In this document: one piece after another, positions 44,337-52,793 of the stretch
Layout of the letters: each line of letters opens with the position of its first letter
Position numbering within the stretch: the first letter of the stretch is position 1
Source: Candidatus Poribacteria bacterium
Lineage (GTDB): Bacteria; Poribacteria; WGA-4E; PCPOR2b
Length of the DNA stretch: 64,000 nt
Assembly (NCBI GenBank): GCA_003635265.1
Contig: PYIZ01000053.1
Location: forward strand, 1 to 64,000
Direction: 5' to 3'
Program-made: the position numbers and the translations under genes
The notes under the pieces: generated by a model
Told to the model about the DNA's origin: nothing
The model's input: only the letters and a program-made list of their open reading frames with translations
The model's database searches: none

Positions 44337-44469
44337 CGTCAACCTTTTATTTTAGCTGACGTTAAAATTATGGTGAATACTAAAAATAAATAAACACTTT
44401 CGCTCCCCATGTTTGGTAGACACTGTTTCCAATCCCGACAGGTCGGGATCCCGAGAATCGGGACAAGCC

Positions 44470-44508
44470 GATTTGGAGTGTCTCATTAATTCTAAAATCT
44501 ACTATAAT
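44470..44508. repeat. Dispersed repeat, copy 2 (first copy at 4421-4459)
   Basis: Identical to the copy at 4421 for 26 bases. It directly abuts the inverted-repeat element at 44503-44739. Confidence 0.8.
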
Positions 44509-44739
44509 AACGCAAGTTGCTAGTTATAGGGACCGTTGCAAACTGGAGGAAAATCCCTCTCCGCTCGCAGTGGATTGCCAAATCCACTGCAAACGCTCCC
44601 CCTAAATGGCTCCGTTCCGAGAGTCCAAGACCCCGATAAATCGGGATTCAAAGCAACTTGGATATGGCTATCCAAGTCTCGGACTCTCGGCGTAGTCGGA
44701 GCCGAGCAGGTTTGGCAACTAGCAACTTAGGTTATAATA
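44503..44739. repeat. MITE-like element with 23-bp inverted ends
   Basis: The left end 44503-44525 and the right end 44717-44739 are inverted repeats matching at 20 of 23 positions (AACTAGCAACTT at the inner side). Inside, CCGAGAGTCC and GGACTCTCGG pair, and ACTTGGATA/TATCCAAGT forms a tight hairpin with a 4-base loop. No coding capacity. The end motif AGCAACTTGCGTTAT also occurs near 4468, 57461 and 62123. Confidence 0.65.
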
Positions 44740-44814
44740 GGGACAGGAGTGACGCATTTGACAATGCAGGCTGACACCCATTTGCAATTCGGGTATATAG
44801 CAGTAACCAATCCT

Positions 44815-44835
44815 AAAGCCCCAGCGGGGCGATAT
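44815..44835 (+). repeat. GCCCCAGCGGGGC repeat, copy 1
   Basis: AAAGCCCCAGCGGGGCGATAT, preceded by ACCAATCCT. The inner GCCCC/GGGGC is palindromic. A second copy is 52 bases on, and an inverted third copy is at 57241. Confidence 0.85.
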
Positions 44836-44866
44836 GTATATAGAAAACATGGTAAAACCAATCTTA

Positions 44867-44887
44867 AAAGCCCCAGCGGGGCGACAT
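44867..44887 (+). repeat. GCCCCAGCGGGGC repeat, copy 2
   Basis: AAAGCCCCAGCGGGGCGACAT, preceded by ACCAATCTT like the first copy, so the repeated unit includes its left flank. Confidence 0.85.
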
Positions 44888-44950
44888 CTACATAACAAGA
44901 ACTAACCTACACAATCCCAATGTGCCGCTCACACACCGAAAGGATTAATC

Positions 44951-45403
44951 ATGAAAACAACCCGTTTCCAATTACTTCATCGTATGATGCTGTTTGCCGC
45001 GATCATCAGTGCTATATGTTGCATCGGTTGTGCGGATATTGATGATATTTTCAACAACATTGATGAACCATCAAACGGGGACAGCAATGGCGTCGATAAT
45101 CAGTCGATTATTGCAGATATGCCTATCGCAGAGATAGAAGTGCTGCTCGCCGAAAGCGACCCCGTTCAAGTTACCGTTCAGGTCAATGGATGGCTACCGG
45201 ATAGTTGTACCGAACACCATGAGACACATCTAACGCAAGAAGGAAATACTATCACTATCCAAATAACAACCATACGTCCCAAAGATTTTGCTTGCGCGAC
45301 GGTCGTGACAGAGTATCAAGAACGGGTTTCTATCGGTACGCTCCCGGCAGGTGATTATAAAGTCATTGTCAATGACGTGGAGGCGCAGTTCCGTGTTGAC
45401 TAG
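44951..45403 (+). CDS. Small lipoprotein of unknown function
   Basis: A 150-residue predicted lipoprotein: a basic start (MKTTRFQLLHR), hydrophobic stretch, then ICCIGC with the lipidated cysteine near 27, and an acidic linker DIDDIFNNIDEPSNGDSNG. The mature domain is about 90 residues, with VQVTVQVNGWLPDSCTEHHETHL, NTITIQITTIRP and a final AGDYKVIVNDVEAQFRVD, suggesting an all-beta domain with two cysteines that could form a disulfide. GAAAGGA precedes the ATG. It converges on the TonB receptor gene. No family recognised. Confidence 0.75.
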   Translation: MKTTRFQLLHRMMLFAAIISAICCIGCADIDDIFNNIDEPSNGDSNGVDNQSIIADMPIAEIEVLLAESDPVQVTVQVNGWLPDSCTEHHETHLTQEGNTITIQITTIRPKDFACATVVTEYQERVSIGTLPAGDYKVIVNDVEAQFRVD

Positions 45404-45434
45404 TCCGACGTTCTAAGCCTTTTCGTTGCCGATC

Positions 45435-47693
45435 CTAAAAAATCAACCGATATAACAGTTTCACATTCCGGCCCGGCTCCGGCATCACCGATTTGATTCT
45501 TGAAAGGTGCTGGCGGTATTCGGTATCGAAGATATTCTCGACCGTGACAACCGCCTGATGCTGAAGTTGCCATACCGGAAATGCGAACTGGATACCTGCA
45601 TCATAGACGATATATCCGTCGGTTGTTTCTTCAAACTCACCAAGTCGGTGCTGACCGTCTGAAAATCGTGCCGTGAAATGCAAATTTAACGGCTGCGTAA
45701 CATATCGCAGCGCCACTTTTCCGTTGAGCGGGGGTATGCGTTCAAGCGGCGATTCACTAGCGGTCAATGTCCCTTTGACGTAACTCATGCTTGCCTCTAC
45801 CTGAAATCGTGGCACAATTTCCGTGTCAACGCTGAATTCGGCACCCTCAAGGACGGCATTCTGTCCCTGATATTGATATATCCACAACCATCCCGCTGCG
45901 CCACTCCCCCAATCCTTTTCGCCTGTGTTGGCCTGAATCAGATAGCCGTAAATTTGGTTGCGGAAAACGGTGAGATTAATTTTCAGCCGCTTGGCTGCAT
46001 AGCGCAGGAATGCTTCTGTTCCTAAGCCATCCTCCGAGCCGAGTTCAGCATTGCCAATTTCGTAGGAGTGGACTGCGAGATGGGGACCATCTGAAAAAAG
46101 TTCTTCGATCCCCGGCGTACGGAACGTCTTCATCAAGGTGGCTCCTGTTTCCAAGTGGTCATCCCAATGATAGATGCCCGAAACGGCACTCGATACACCA
46201 CCGAAATCCCGTTGCGCCACCGGTCCCGCGCGGGTGACAACACCTTCCTTAAACGGTTCAACTCGCCTGACATCGTAGCGAATTGCACCTTGTAGCGTTA
46301 AGTCGTCGTTAAGTTGCTTCTGTTTGAGGTAGAAACCTGCCAAGGACATCTCTCGTGTGTGCGGTGTCCAGTAAAACCCACCCGTCGCATGGTCACGGTA
46401 CTCGCCCCAAACCCCGGCAACCGCGTCGCCACGCATATGAGCCAAGGCGGAAACGTTGGTTGTCAGCACTCCAAACTCAACGCCGAGCCGGTTGTTCGAT
46501 TCCCGCTCTTGATGTTGGTAGCGTGTGTAGGTCGAGTGCAGTTTCAGTTTCTCAAGAAACGACTGCTGAAATCCGTATTCAAAATCACCCTCATACCGCT
46601 GGCGGTCAAGGTCGATGGTGACGCCGTGGATATGTCCCTCCGGTGAACCGGGAACGCCATAATCTGAGCTGTAACTACCACCAGAGATCCCAATATGCCC
46701 CCAATCCTTGACCAGTGAGATGCCGGTCGCAAAATTGGTTTGCGATAGCGATGTGTTTTCCAAAATACCGATGGGGGTATGCGTATCGTCGGTATGACGG
46801 CGATTCAACTCCAGTCGCCACGCAAGGTCACCAATCGGGATCGTAAATCCTGTCGTCCCGGTCAGTCCTGAATTAACCGATTCCCCCTGAAATGTGAGAT
46901 TCATCGTTGGACGATGGGGCAGCGTTTGCGGGATAGTCTCGCGCTTGACATTGACAACGCCGCCGAGTGTACTGGAGCCATAAATGAGCGACGCCGGTCC
47001 GCGCGTAATTTCAATGTTTGTCGCAGTGGTAGGGTCAATTGCGACCGCGTGATCTGCTGAGGAGGCTGATTTATCGCCGGTGCGTCTACCATCTTCGAGG
47101 ATAAGCAGTCGATCGCCGCCCATGCCCCGGACGACCGGACGCGCAGTCGCTCGTCCCATCGTCCGCTGGGCGATTCCCACTTCGCCACTGAGCGTTTCCG
47201 CTATAGTCGCTCCCATCTGCTGATTTAGTTCCTGCGCCGCAAGGTTCAGGTCAGTTGTTTTCTCAAAATGAGCGTGTTCCTCGTCGCCCGGTGTGACAAT
47301 AACCTCTCCGAGTTCGACCGGATTGCGTTTCAATTTGATTGTCATCATCAGTGGATCTGCTTCAACGATGATTTCTTGGTCTGACGCTTCATAGCCAGCA
47401 CGCTCGAAGCGAAGCGTATATATCCCCGGCGCAATTTCGTCAAACCGAAACTGTCCAGTCTTACCAGTTCGGAACAAAGATATCCCTTCCGCATTGCGTG
47501 ATAGGGATACGTGGACATCCACAAGGGGAGTTTCCGTCTCTGCATCAATTACCTTTCCTGAGATGGAGGTATTACGGGCAAAGGAACTCCCTTCTATAAA
47601 ACAGATGAGGAAGATAGCAAATAGCACAAGACGGAGCCACTTCACATTAAATGTAATCAGTAACAAGGTGCGTCTAAAAAAACAGGTAAACAT
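45435..47693 (-). CDS. TonB-dependent receptor with N-terminal carboxypeptidase-like domain
   Basis: A 752-residue outer-membrane receptor. After a long signal segment comes a CarboxypepD_reg-like domain (SISGKVIDAETETPLVDVHVSL), then the plug (TAETLSGEVGIAQRTMGRA-type segment, VVRGMGGDRLLILEDGRRTGD, ITRGPASLIYGSSTLGGVVNV) and a 22-strand barrel ending in NVKLLYRLIF with a terminal aromatic residue. The stretch DEEHAHFEKTTDLNL carries histidines near the TonB side. The start is the ATG at 47693 (GAGGAAATT before it); a TTG at 47795 belongs to the leader. It lies behind a small His/Cys-rich gene and a leader duplicated at 53878-54349, and is part of a probable metal locus. Cargo not shown. Confidence 0.9.
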   Translation of the reverse strand: MFTCFFRRTLLLITFNVKWLRLVLFAIFLICFIEGSSFARNTSISGKVIDAETETPLVDVHVSLSRNAEGISLFRTGKTGQFRFDEIAPGIYTLRFERAGYEASDQEIIVEADPLMMTIKLKRNPVELGEVIVTPGDEEHAHFEKTTDLNLAAQELNQQMGATIAETLSGEVGIAQRTMGRATARPVVRGMGGDRLLILEDGRRTGDKSASSADHAVAIDPTTATNIEITRGPASLIYGSSTLGGVVNVKRETIPQTLPHRPTMNLTFQGESVNSGLTGTTGFTIPIGDLAWRLELNRRHTDDTHTPIGILENTSLSQTNFATGISLVKDWGHIGISGGSYSSDYGVPGSPEGHIHGVTIDLDRQRYEGDFEYGFQQSFLEKLKLHSTYTRYQHQERESNNRLGVEFGVLTTNVSALAHMRGDAVAGVWGEYRDHATGGFYWTPHTREMSLAGFYLKQKQLNDDLTLQGAIRYDVRRVEPFKEGVVTRAGPVAQRDFGGVSSAVSGIYHWDDHLETGATLMKTFRTPGIEELFSDGPHLAVHSYEIGNAELGSEDGLGTEAFLRYAAKRLKINLTVFRNQIYGYLIQANTGEKDWGSGAAGWLWIYQYQGQNAVLEGAEFSVDTEIVPRFQVEASMSYVKGTLTASESPLERIPPLNGKVALRYVTQPLNLHFTARFSDGQHRLGEFEETTDGYIVYDAGIQFAFPVWQLQHQAVVTVENIFDTEYRQHLSRIKSVMPEPGRNVKLLYRLIF

Positions 47694-48150
47694 AATTTCC
47701 TCTAGATATAAATAGATCGTCTTCCCAGCACCATAACTGAGGCATACTAGCACTAGCATCAAATCAGCTGGGAAAGGCAGCAATGAATTAAACAAGAACA
47801 GAAATATGGATTAGACCAAAAAATTAAGCGGAGAACGCTGGTGGGGCACGACTTTGGATACTTTTGTTGAGTGTCGCAGAAATGAAAGTAGAATCGAAAG
47901 GCGGGTGAATTGAGATGCACGTATTAGCATTGGCAGTGTCAACCGGATCAAATTCTATACCGACGTGATTGGCACTGAAGAAACAAGCAGAACAATCTGT
48001 CGAACAGTGGTTCGCATGGTCATGTTCGTGGTTATGTTCATGTTCATGTGGAAGTCCAACCAAGCTTATTGCCATCAGGCAATAAGAAATGGCCATCGCA
48101 ATTATCCAGCTAGTTGGATTGATGTGGATTCGATCGCTCTGCAAGAGCCT
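47673..48150 (-). repeat. Duplicated promoter/leader module, copy A
   Basis: This stretch closely matches 53878-54349, with long identical runs and the same order of small gene, gap and downstream start codon. Downstream of each copy is a different gene (TonB receptor here, His-rich lipoprotein there), both beginning MFTCFFR-TLLL. In the leader, CTTCCCAGC (47721-47729) can pair with GCTGGGAAA (47767-47775). Confidence 0.9.
47824..48144 (-). CDS. Small His/Cys-rich membrane protein (CopL/DUF2946-like), copy A
   Basis: A 106-residue protein with one N-terminal hydrophobic segment (SWIIAMAISYCLMAISLVGL), then HEHEHNHEHDHANHCSTDCSACFFSANH, a dense His stretch with three cysteines (CSTDCSAC), and a conserved SRAPPAFSA end. 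This pattern resembles small CopL/DUF2946-type metal-binding proteins that occur before metal receptors. The closest relative is the paralog at 54029-54343. The TTG start is inferred: both copies share it in the same position and no upstream ATG is shared. A promoter lies 50 bases upstream. It probably binds a transition metal in the envelope; metal not identified. Confidence 0.75.
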   Translation of the reverse strand: MQSDRIHINPTSWIIAMAISYCLMAISLVGLPHEHEHNHEHDHANHCSTDCSACFFSANHVGIEFDPVDTANANTCISIHPPFDSTFISATLNKSIQSRAPPAFSA

Positions 48151-48490
48151 TTACCTCTTCCAAGAGTGGGATATTTGGAAACTGAACAAAAAAATTATAA
48201 CACAAGGGGATTAACGTTGACAATTTTTTATTTTGGGAATTATATACAATAGTGCGGAAAGCCTAAATGATTAGGCTTTGGACTTCTTAGTGGTGGTGCG
48301 TATAGTAATGACTGAATTTGATTCTAAATAATGCTTTGGCTACGTTCTTTGGAGTATCAGGGATAGATTCTACACACTTGTCTTTGATTGGGCGTCCGAA
48401 TGAATCAGGAAAATGGCGAATAGCAAAAGACTCAACCACTTCGCAGCAGGTCCGCTACGGTGCGACAACTGATGCCTTAGATTGTCCTTC
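48145..48490. other. Spacer with promoter and hairpin between two metal operons
   Basis: About 350 bases. It holds the minus-strand promoter of the small gene (48194-48223), a plus-strand TTGACA at 48217-48222 with a weak TATATA partner, and the hairpin AAAGCCTAA/TTAGGCTTT at 48258-48279 near the end of the upstream operon. A 69-codon open frame at 48318-48527 has no features of a gene. Confidence 0.55.
48194..48223 (-). promoter_or_regulatory. Promoter of small His/Cys-rich gene, copy A
   Basis: On the minus strand, TTGTCA (48218-48223), an 18-base spacer and TATAAT (48194-48199). The paralog at 54383-54411 has the exact consensus at the equivalent place. Confidence 0.75.
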
Positions 48491-49600
48491 TTATCGGGCA
48501 CGTTTTACCTCATCCAACTCTAGTTGATAAACACCCATCAGCATTAAATCCTCCCGAAACTGCTGACCGACCGAAAGTTTACCAAAAACAGTGATTGGCA
48601 TATCCATCACTGTTTGGATCTTCTCCTTTTTTGACGATTCAACGTAGATAACCTCGTTGATACGGGGTGCAACACCGAAACAGCACGACATCGTCGACTT
48701 GAGCAACAGAAATCGTTTCACTTTCCCCTTGTCAACGTCAATCGGAAGCATAAATCCCGTGATGGCGACCTTCTTTCCATCGATTTGCTTAACTTCGTCG
48801 GGAATTTCTGTGTTGTAAGAAAGCGAGGCGATATATTCCGAGTCTGCCAACTGCCTCCAATCCGGCTCATCAAGCCAGTAGTCACCCAAGAAACTAAACG
48901 GCACGCGTAAGTAGTCACCAATCATTTCGGTGGGAAGAGCAACACCTTCAGCGGCGTCAACAGCAAAAAGACTAAAGTTAATCTGAATCGGGGTGGTTAA
49001 TTCTGGTTCTGTTTCAACATTGTAGTCCGCAGATTGAATCTCAAACCCGCCAGCGAGCCGTAGAACATCGCCCGGTAACCATTGGACAAACCGACTGTTT
49101 CTTGAAAAATATGTGAACCGCAACTCTTTCAACTCCACCAGCTTTTTGACACCGTGGAACTCAAAGGTCGCCTTGGCATCAGTCTTGATGGGTAAGCCAT
49201 CAACTAGTCGGACATCTTCCGCGACGTTCAGGCTTTCGATCCGAAGGATGGCTTGCGGGTAGATATCGGCGTTCCACACAACCTTCTGTATCCCCTTATC
49301 AATAACAGTTTCTATTTTCAGGCGTTTCATGTCCAGTTGGAACATCGCCTTAAATGTCTTATGCAGTGCGTCGGGGTTGAGCGCAATGGTTCCATTGATA
49401 CGTTCGATTGTCGCCCGGAATTTACTGCCTCCAAATATGAATACATTTCTCTCTTTATCCAGCGTGAATGTTTTCAGCTCTTTAGGTGGGTCGTTTTGAG
49501 CGGGGGCAGAAACGACAAATATGCTGAGGATCAGGACAAAAACCGTTGCATAAAACGCAGAGCGTGATGGGTAAAAAGAAAATGTGTTAAACAAAATCAT
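48491..49600 (-). CDS. Exported YceI-like/DUF3299-like fusion protein
   Basis: A 369-residue exported protein (signal VFVLILSIFVVSAPAQ). The first 200 residues look like a YceI-type lipid-binding barrel: FTLDKERNVFIFGGSKFRATIERINGTI, then VVWNADIYPQAILRIESLNVAEDVRLVDGLP, with late AGGFEIQSADYNVE. The rest matches the neighbouring 209-residue protein: YIASLSYNTEIPDEVKQIDGKKVAITGFMLPIDVDKGKVKRFLLLKSTMSCCFGVAPRINEVIYV. The SCCFG cysteine pair may bind metal. Its ATG overlaps the stop of that neighbour (ATGA). It is the last gene of the MerC/ABC operon. Function unknown. Confidence 0.8.
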   Translation of the reverse strand: MILFNTFSFYPSRSAFYATVFVLILSIFVVSAPAQNDPPKELKTFTLDKERNVFIFGGSKFRATIERINGTIALNPDALHKTFKAMFQLDMKRLKIETVIDKGIQKVVWNADIYPQAILRIESLNVAEDVRLVDGLPIKTDAKATFEFHGVKKLVELKELRFTYFSRNSRFVQWLPGDVLRLAGGFEIQSADYNVETEPELTTPIQINFSLFAVDAAEGVALPTEMIGDYLRVPFSFLGDYWLDEPDWRQLADSEYIASLSYNTEIPDEVKQIDGKKVAITGFMLPIDVDKGKVKRFLLLKSTMSCCFGVAPRINEVIYVESSKKEKIQTVMDMPITVFGKLSVGQQFREDLMLMGVYQLELDEVKRAR

Positions 49601-50229
49601 CACTCCTTTTGAGCCATCTGTATCCGATCCAGTTCAAGGTGGTAGATACCGGTGAGCACTTCGCCTTCAAACTTTGCGCCGACACGCAACGTGCCGAGCA
49701 ACGTTACCCATACATCTTGATGGACACTGACTTTTTTCTTTTTTGGCACCCTAACATACACCCACTCATTCAGGCGGGGCATATTACCAAAGCAGCACGC
49801 CATCTGATCTTTGAGCAACATAAAAGTCCGAAGACTGCCCTCCGACATATCAAGCGGCAACATAAACCCCTCAATCTCGACCCTCTTGCCGTCCATTGCT
49901 TGAATCCGCGAGGAAATCTGTTCATCAAGTTTGAGTGAGGCAATGTAGGCTGGGTCATCCATTTTCGCCCAGTTCGGTTCCCTAAACGGATAGCTAGTGA
50001 GCATATTGAAGGTCAGCGCTTGATACGTTTCTGTCGGTGCTTGTGCGCCTTGCACGGTCCCCGGTTCAGACGCTTGATCTGTTCCGCCGCTCACACCCCG
50101 AAGTGCCCGCATCGGGTGCGATTCAGGTAACAGTTGAAAAGCGCCGAGCGACAACCCAATGACAACTGCACTAACCATTGCAAGGTTTAGCCACGGACTC
50201 CGTCGATTTTTCGTTTTAGCGGTCTTCAT
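49600..50229 (-). CDS. DUF3299-like protein with N-terminal membrane anchor
   Basis: A 209-residue protein with a single hydrophobic anchor (LNLAMVSAVVIGLSLGAFQLL) and an S/P/G-rich linker. The domain after it is the short, unfused version of that in the next gene: DPAYIASLKLDEQISSRIQAMDGKRVEIEGFMLPLDMSEGSLRTFMLLKDQMACCFGNMPRLNEWVYVRV. The vicinal cysteine pair ACCFG is shared by both proteins and is a likely metal or redox site. Similar proteins sit beside zinc-linked ABC genes in other bacteria; this is from memory. It overlaps the next gene and follows the His-rich lipoprotein after 16 bases. Confidence 0.75.
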   Translation of the reverse strand: MKTAKTKNRRSPWLNLAMVSAVVIGLSLGAFQLLPESHPMRALRGVSGGTDQASEPGTVQGAQAPTETYQALTFNMLTSYPFREPNWAKMDDPAYIASLKLDEQISSRIQAMDGKRVEIEGFMLPLDMSEGSLRTFMLLKDQMACCFGNMPRLNEWVYVRVPKKKKVSVHQDVWVTLLGTLRVGAKFEGEVLTGIYHLELDRIQMAQKE

Positions 50230-50245
50230 CGCCTCTGCCTCCTAA

Positions 50246-50779
50246 TTAATGTTCGCCATGCTCACTGTGTGTTTCCTCGTTGCCTTCGGGAAACTCAAAG
50301 TCAATGTCGGTGAACATCTGACCTTGGACGGTGATTGAAACGATTTCTGCATGAAATTCCGAGGCGCCCTTCAGCCCGTCCGATTGTGCTGCAAATTGAG
50401 AGGTATCGCCTTCAGTCTCACCGGTCAGAACGTTCGCAACCCCTGAAAGTTGCAACGAAAAGTCGGACTCGATATCTTCTCGATGTATCTTGAGTTCGAT
50501 TGTTTTCTGTGAGAGTCGTACCGACTTTTCTGCCTCTCCGTCCAGCACATAGCCAGTTAGTTTTCCAGTTGTTTGGTCAAGCACAAGTTCGATATGCGCG
50601 AACTCATCGCCAAAAACAACCAATGTCCCACCATGAGGTGCCGTATGCTCGTGATGTGCGTCCGTTTTTTGGGTTTCAACCTGTTCATGGTGATGTTCCT
50701 CTTTTTTCTCACAACTGAATTGGGGGATGACAGCCAATAAAAGCGTCGTCCATATCAAGAGAATTCTTTGGATTTTCAT
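50246..50779 (-). CDS. His-rich periplasmic metal-binding lipoprotein-like
   Basis: A 177-residue predicted lipoprotein (LLLAVIPQFSC; Cys near 23) followed by EKKEEHHHEQ and AHHEHTAPHGGTLVVFGDEFAHIELVLD, and it ends NEETHSEHGEH, so both ends are histidine-rich. The middle (TGKLTGYVLDGEAEKSVRLSQKTIELKI) is an all-beta domain of the type found with metal efflux and import systems. It probably binds a divalent metal and passes it to the ABC or DUF3299 proteins. It lies in the middle of the operon, 58 bases after the permease gene. Unusual for its internal SDGLKGASEFHAEIVSI strand, which carries one more histidine. Confidence 0.8.
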   Translation of the reverse strand: MKIQRILLIWTTLLLAVIPQFSCEKKEEHHHEQVETQKTDAHHEHTAPHGGTLVVFGDEFAHIELVLDQTTGKLTGYVLDGEAEKSVRLSQKTIELKIHREDIESDFSLQLSGVANVLTGETEGDTSQFAAQSDGLKGASEFHAEIVSITVQGQMFTDIDFEFPEGNEETHSEHGEH

Positions 50780-50837
50780 GATGATTTTCCTGTCTACACA
50801 ATTGAGTTAATCTGACTGCTGTATGGTACGATTTACA

Positions 50838-52103
50838 TCAGCTTATGGGCGTTAAATTCGTCGCAACATCTGTCTGATACGCCTTGAAAGCAGGCACAAC
50901 GCCAGCGACTACACCCAAGAGTATGATGCAAATTGGTGCGACCACGAACACGGGCTGAAATTGTAACAGATCTAAAACGATACCCGTTTGGGCGCGAACA
51001 ATTGCTGACGCTGAGGTGAAAATCGCACCATAAACTATAAATCCTATGATGACACCGAACGCTGCGATTGATGCAGCTTCTAAGACAATTACCGTGAACA
51101 CCGTTTTACGACGTGCGCCGAGTGATCGCAAAATGGCGAACTCACGCCGCCGTTCATTGATTGAGTTATAGATGCTTGCGAGAATTGAACCCGCTGCAAC
51201 AAGCACAACAAGATAAGAAACAAGTGCCAGAATCTGGTTCATCCAACCGATTTTGTCAAATAAGCCAGCCATCACAGCCCCGATGGGCCATGCCAACGTC
51301 GCTACTTTTCCTTGTTTGTTGATGGTTGCGTCCATCATGAAACCGATCTGCGGATTCCGAAACTTCAGCATGACTGCGCTGACCTCTTTGTGCACATCGG
51401 GAATCTCTTGACCGGGTCGAGCGATATATTCCTCACCGCTTCCGCGCAACACATGTCCCTCCAGTCGATAGACTCCCTCGATCGGAATCCAGATGACGCG
51501 ATCGGAGGGTGAATTGGTCGGTTCAAGCACACCAACAACGGTATATTGTTCATCATGCTGCATTGATTCATCAAACACTAAGCCGTGATACGGCTTAAAC
51601 GTATCTCCCACCTTTAAGCCCAATTTCTGTGCGGCAAAACTGCCAATGACTGCCTCCTGCCGATCAGGATCGAAAAAACGTCCATCCCCTTCCGTCCGAA
51701 ACCGAACCCCTTTGCGGTATTCAAACTCCGTGAACAACGCCGTTGTCGTACCGACGATACGGAAACCGTAATAATTGTCTCCGAGCGCGTAGGGAATAGC
51801 GAGTTCGACACGCGGATCACTTTGCACGGCTTGATACATCGTCCACGGGATATTCCCCGGCGAGGTTTCGAGATGAAATACGGTGTTCAGCACCAATTGT
51901 AACGGACTGCCACGTGCTCCCAAGACCGCATCAAAGCCGATAGGACCGCCCGTAAATGCCGAAACGGATTGCGCCCTGATAGCAATAACAGCCATGACGA
52001 GTCCAGTACCGAGCGCAATTGACAATGTAGTGATCAGTGTCGAAAGCGCGTGTTGTCGAAGACTGCGTTGAACGATGAAAAGCAACCCGATCCGTTTTTT
52101 CAT
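50838..52103 (-). CDS. ABC transporter permease, FtsX/MacB/LolC type
   Basis: A 421-residue four-helix permease: one segment at the N-terminus (LSTLITTLSIALGTGLVMAVIAI), a large periplasmic domain of about 230 residues, and three segments near the C-terminus (ILALVSYLVVLVAAGSILASIYN, IVLEAASIAAFGVIIGFIVYGAIF and VFVVAPICIILLGVVAGVVPA). The linker NERRREFAILRSLGARRKTVF is the coupling helix of the family. It works with the ATPase encoded 15 bases upstream. Such pumps usually move lipoproteins or small molecules by mechanotransmission; the metal link is from context only. Confidence 0.93.
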   Translation of the reverse strand: MKKRIGLLFIVQRSLRQHALSTLITTLSIALGTGLVMAVIAIRAQSVSAFTGGPIGFDAVLGARGSPLQLVLNTVFHLETSPGNIPWTMYQAVQSDPRVELAIPYALGDNYYGFRIVGTTTALFTEFEYRKGVRFRTEGDGRFFDPDRQEAVIGSFAAQKLGLKVGDTFKPYHGLVFDESMQHDEQYTVVGVLEPTNSPSDRVIWIPIEGVYRLEGHVLRGSGEEYIARPGQEIPDVHKEVSAVMLKFRNPQIGFMMDATINKQGKVATLAWPIGAVMAGLFDKIGWMNQILALVSYLVVLVAAGSILASIYNSINERRREFAILRSLGARRKTVFTVIVLEAASIAAFGVIIGFIVYGAIFTSASAIVRAQTGIVLDLLQFQPVFVVAPICIILLGVVAGVVPAFKAYQTDVATNLTPIS

Positions 52104-52118
52104 TGGCTCATGTTTCTC

Positions 52119-52781
52119 TTACACACAATTCACTTGTGCAAAATCTTTTGCCTCCTCAAATTGCCCCAGAACTTCTGAATCGTGGCTAACGATAAGCAGC
52201 GCTGCGCTATTTTCGTGGCAAATTTCACGGATAAGCGTTACCGCCTCGTTGGCATGATGATAATCCAGATTACCCGTTGGTTCATCAGCGAGTACAAGGC
52301 GTGGTCGATTTGCTATAGCGCGGGCAACCGCAACACGTTGCTGCTGCCCGACCGATAGCTGCGAAGGACGATACTGCATCCGATCGCCAAGTCCGACCCG
52401 TTCGAGCAGATGTCGCGCAAAATTGGTATCGATCCCTGTTCCAAACATCATACCTAGCATGACGTTTTCTAAAGCTGTGTAGCCAGCAAGTAGATTAAAG
52501 GTTTGGAAAATATACCCGATGTAGTGGGCGCGCAACCTATCCCGCTCAGATTCGCCTAGACCAGTCATCTCCTCGCCCGCAACAACGATGTGTCCCCTAT
52601 CAGCTTGCAGAATACCAGCGATCAGATTCAGAAATGTTGTTTTTCCGGCGCCGCTGCTCCCTCTGAGCGCAATCTGTTTTCCTGCGTCCATCTCAAAATG
52701 GGGAACGTTAATGATACGGCTCTGTGAACCTTCAGGTGAGGCGTAAGCCTTTTCAAGGTTTGTGACTGTCAAAAGCGACAT
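52119..52781 (-). CDS. ABC transporter ATP-binding protein, MacB/LolD type
   Basis: A 220-residue ATPase with Walker A RGSSGAGKTTFLNLIAGI, Q-loop FQTFNLLAGYTALENVML, signature SVGQQQRVAVARAIANRPR (SVGQQ in place of LSGGE at the start) and Walker B LVLADEPTGNLDYHHA, then the H-loop LIVSHDSE. The order and length match the LolD/MacB/FtsE branch. It is followed by the permease gene. The signature change is mild, and the arginine after it is intact. It follows the MerC-like gene by 12 bases in the same operon. Confidence 0.95.
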   Translation of the reverse strand: MSLLTVTNLEKAYASPEGSQSRIINVPHFEMDAGKQIALRGSSGAGKTTFLNLIAGILQADRGHIVVAGEEMTGLGESERDRLRAHYIGYIFQTFNLLAGYTALENVMLGMMFGTGIDTNFARHLLERVGLGDRMQYRPSQLSVGQQQRVAVARAIANRPRLVLADEPTGNLDYHHANEAVTLIREICHENSAALLIVSHDSEVLGQFEEAKDFAQVNCV

Positions 52782-52793
52782 CCCAGTCTCCTA

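Larger units (their letters stand above)
44337..44950. other. Repeat-rich spacer
   Basis: A 614-base spacer made of several repeats: a CCCGAC/GTCGGG-CCCGAG/ATCGGG pair at 44436-44464, the dispersed block at 44470, a 237-bp element with inverted ends (44503-44739) and two GCCCCAGCGGGGC repeats (44815, 44867). No gene was recognised; the short open frames inside have no family features. Confidence 0.7.

Noticed and set aside
44337..44950. CRISPR array at the spaced GCCCCAGCGGGGC repeats
   Set aside because: Only two direct copies, repeat unit too short and no cas genes in the window.
47694..47795. N-terminal extension of the TonB receptor starting MFNSLLPFPADLML, also seen before the His-rich lipoprotein
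   Set aside because: It begins with TTG, lacks a ribosome site, and is the duplicated leader DNA; the shared ATG with GAGGAAATT is a better start, and the extension would spoil the signal sequence.
47694..47823. Leader between the small gene and the TonB receptor as a cobalamin riboswitch
   Set aside because: No B12-box-like sequence was found and the leader is short; the same leader precedes a His-rich lipoprotein, which favours metal, not cobalamin, control.
48318..48527. Plus-strand open frame of 69 codons near the end of the YceI/DUF3299 fusion
   Set aside because: It overlaps the real gene's end in antisense and has no recognisable features; the plus-strand promoter upstream is weak.
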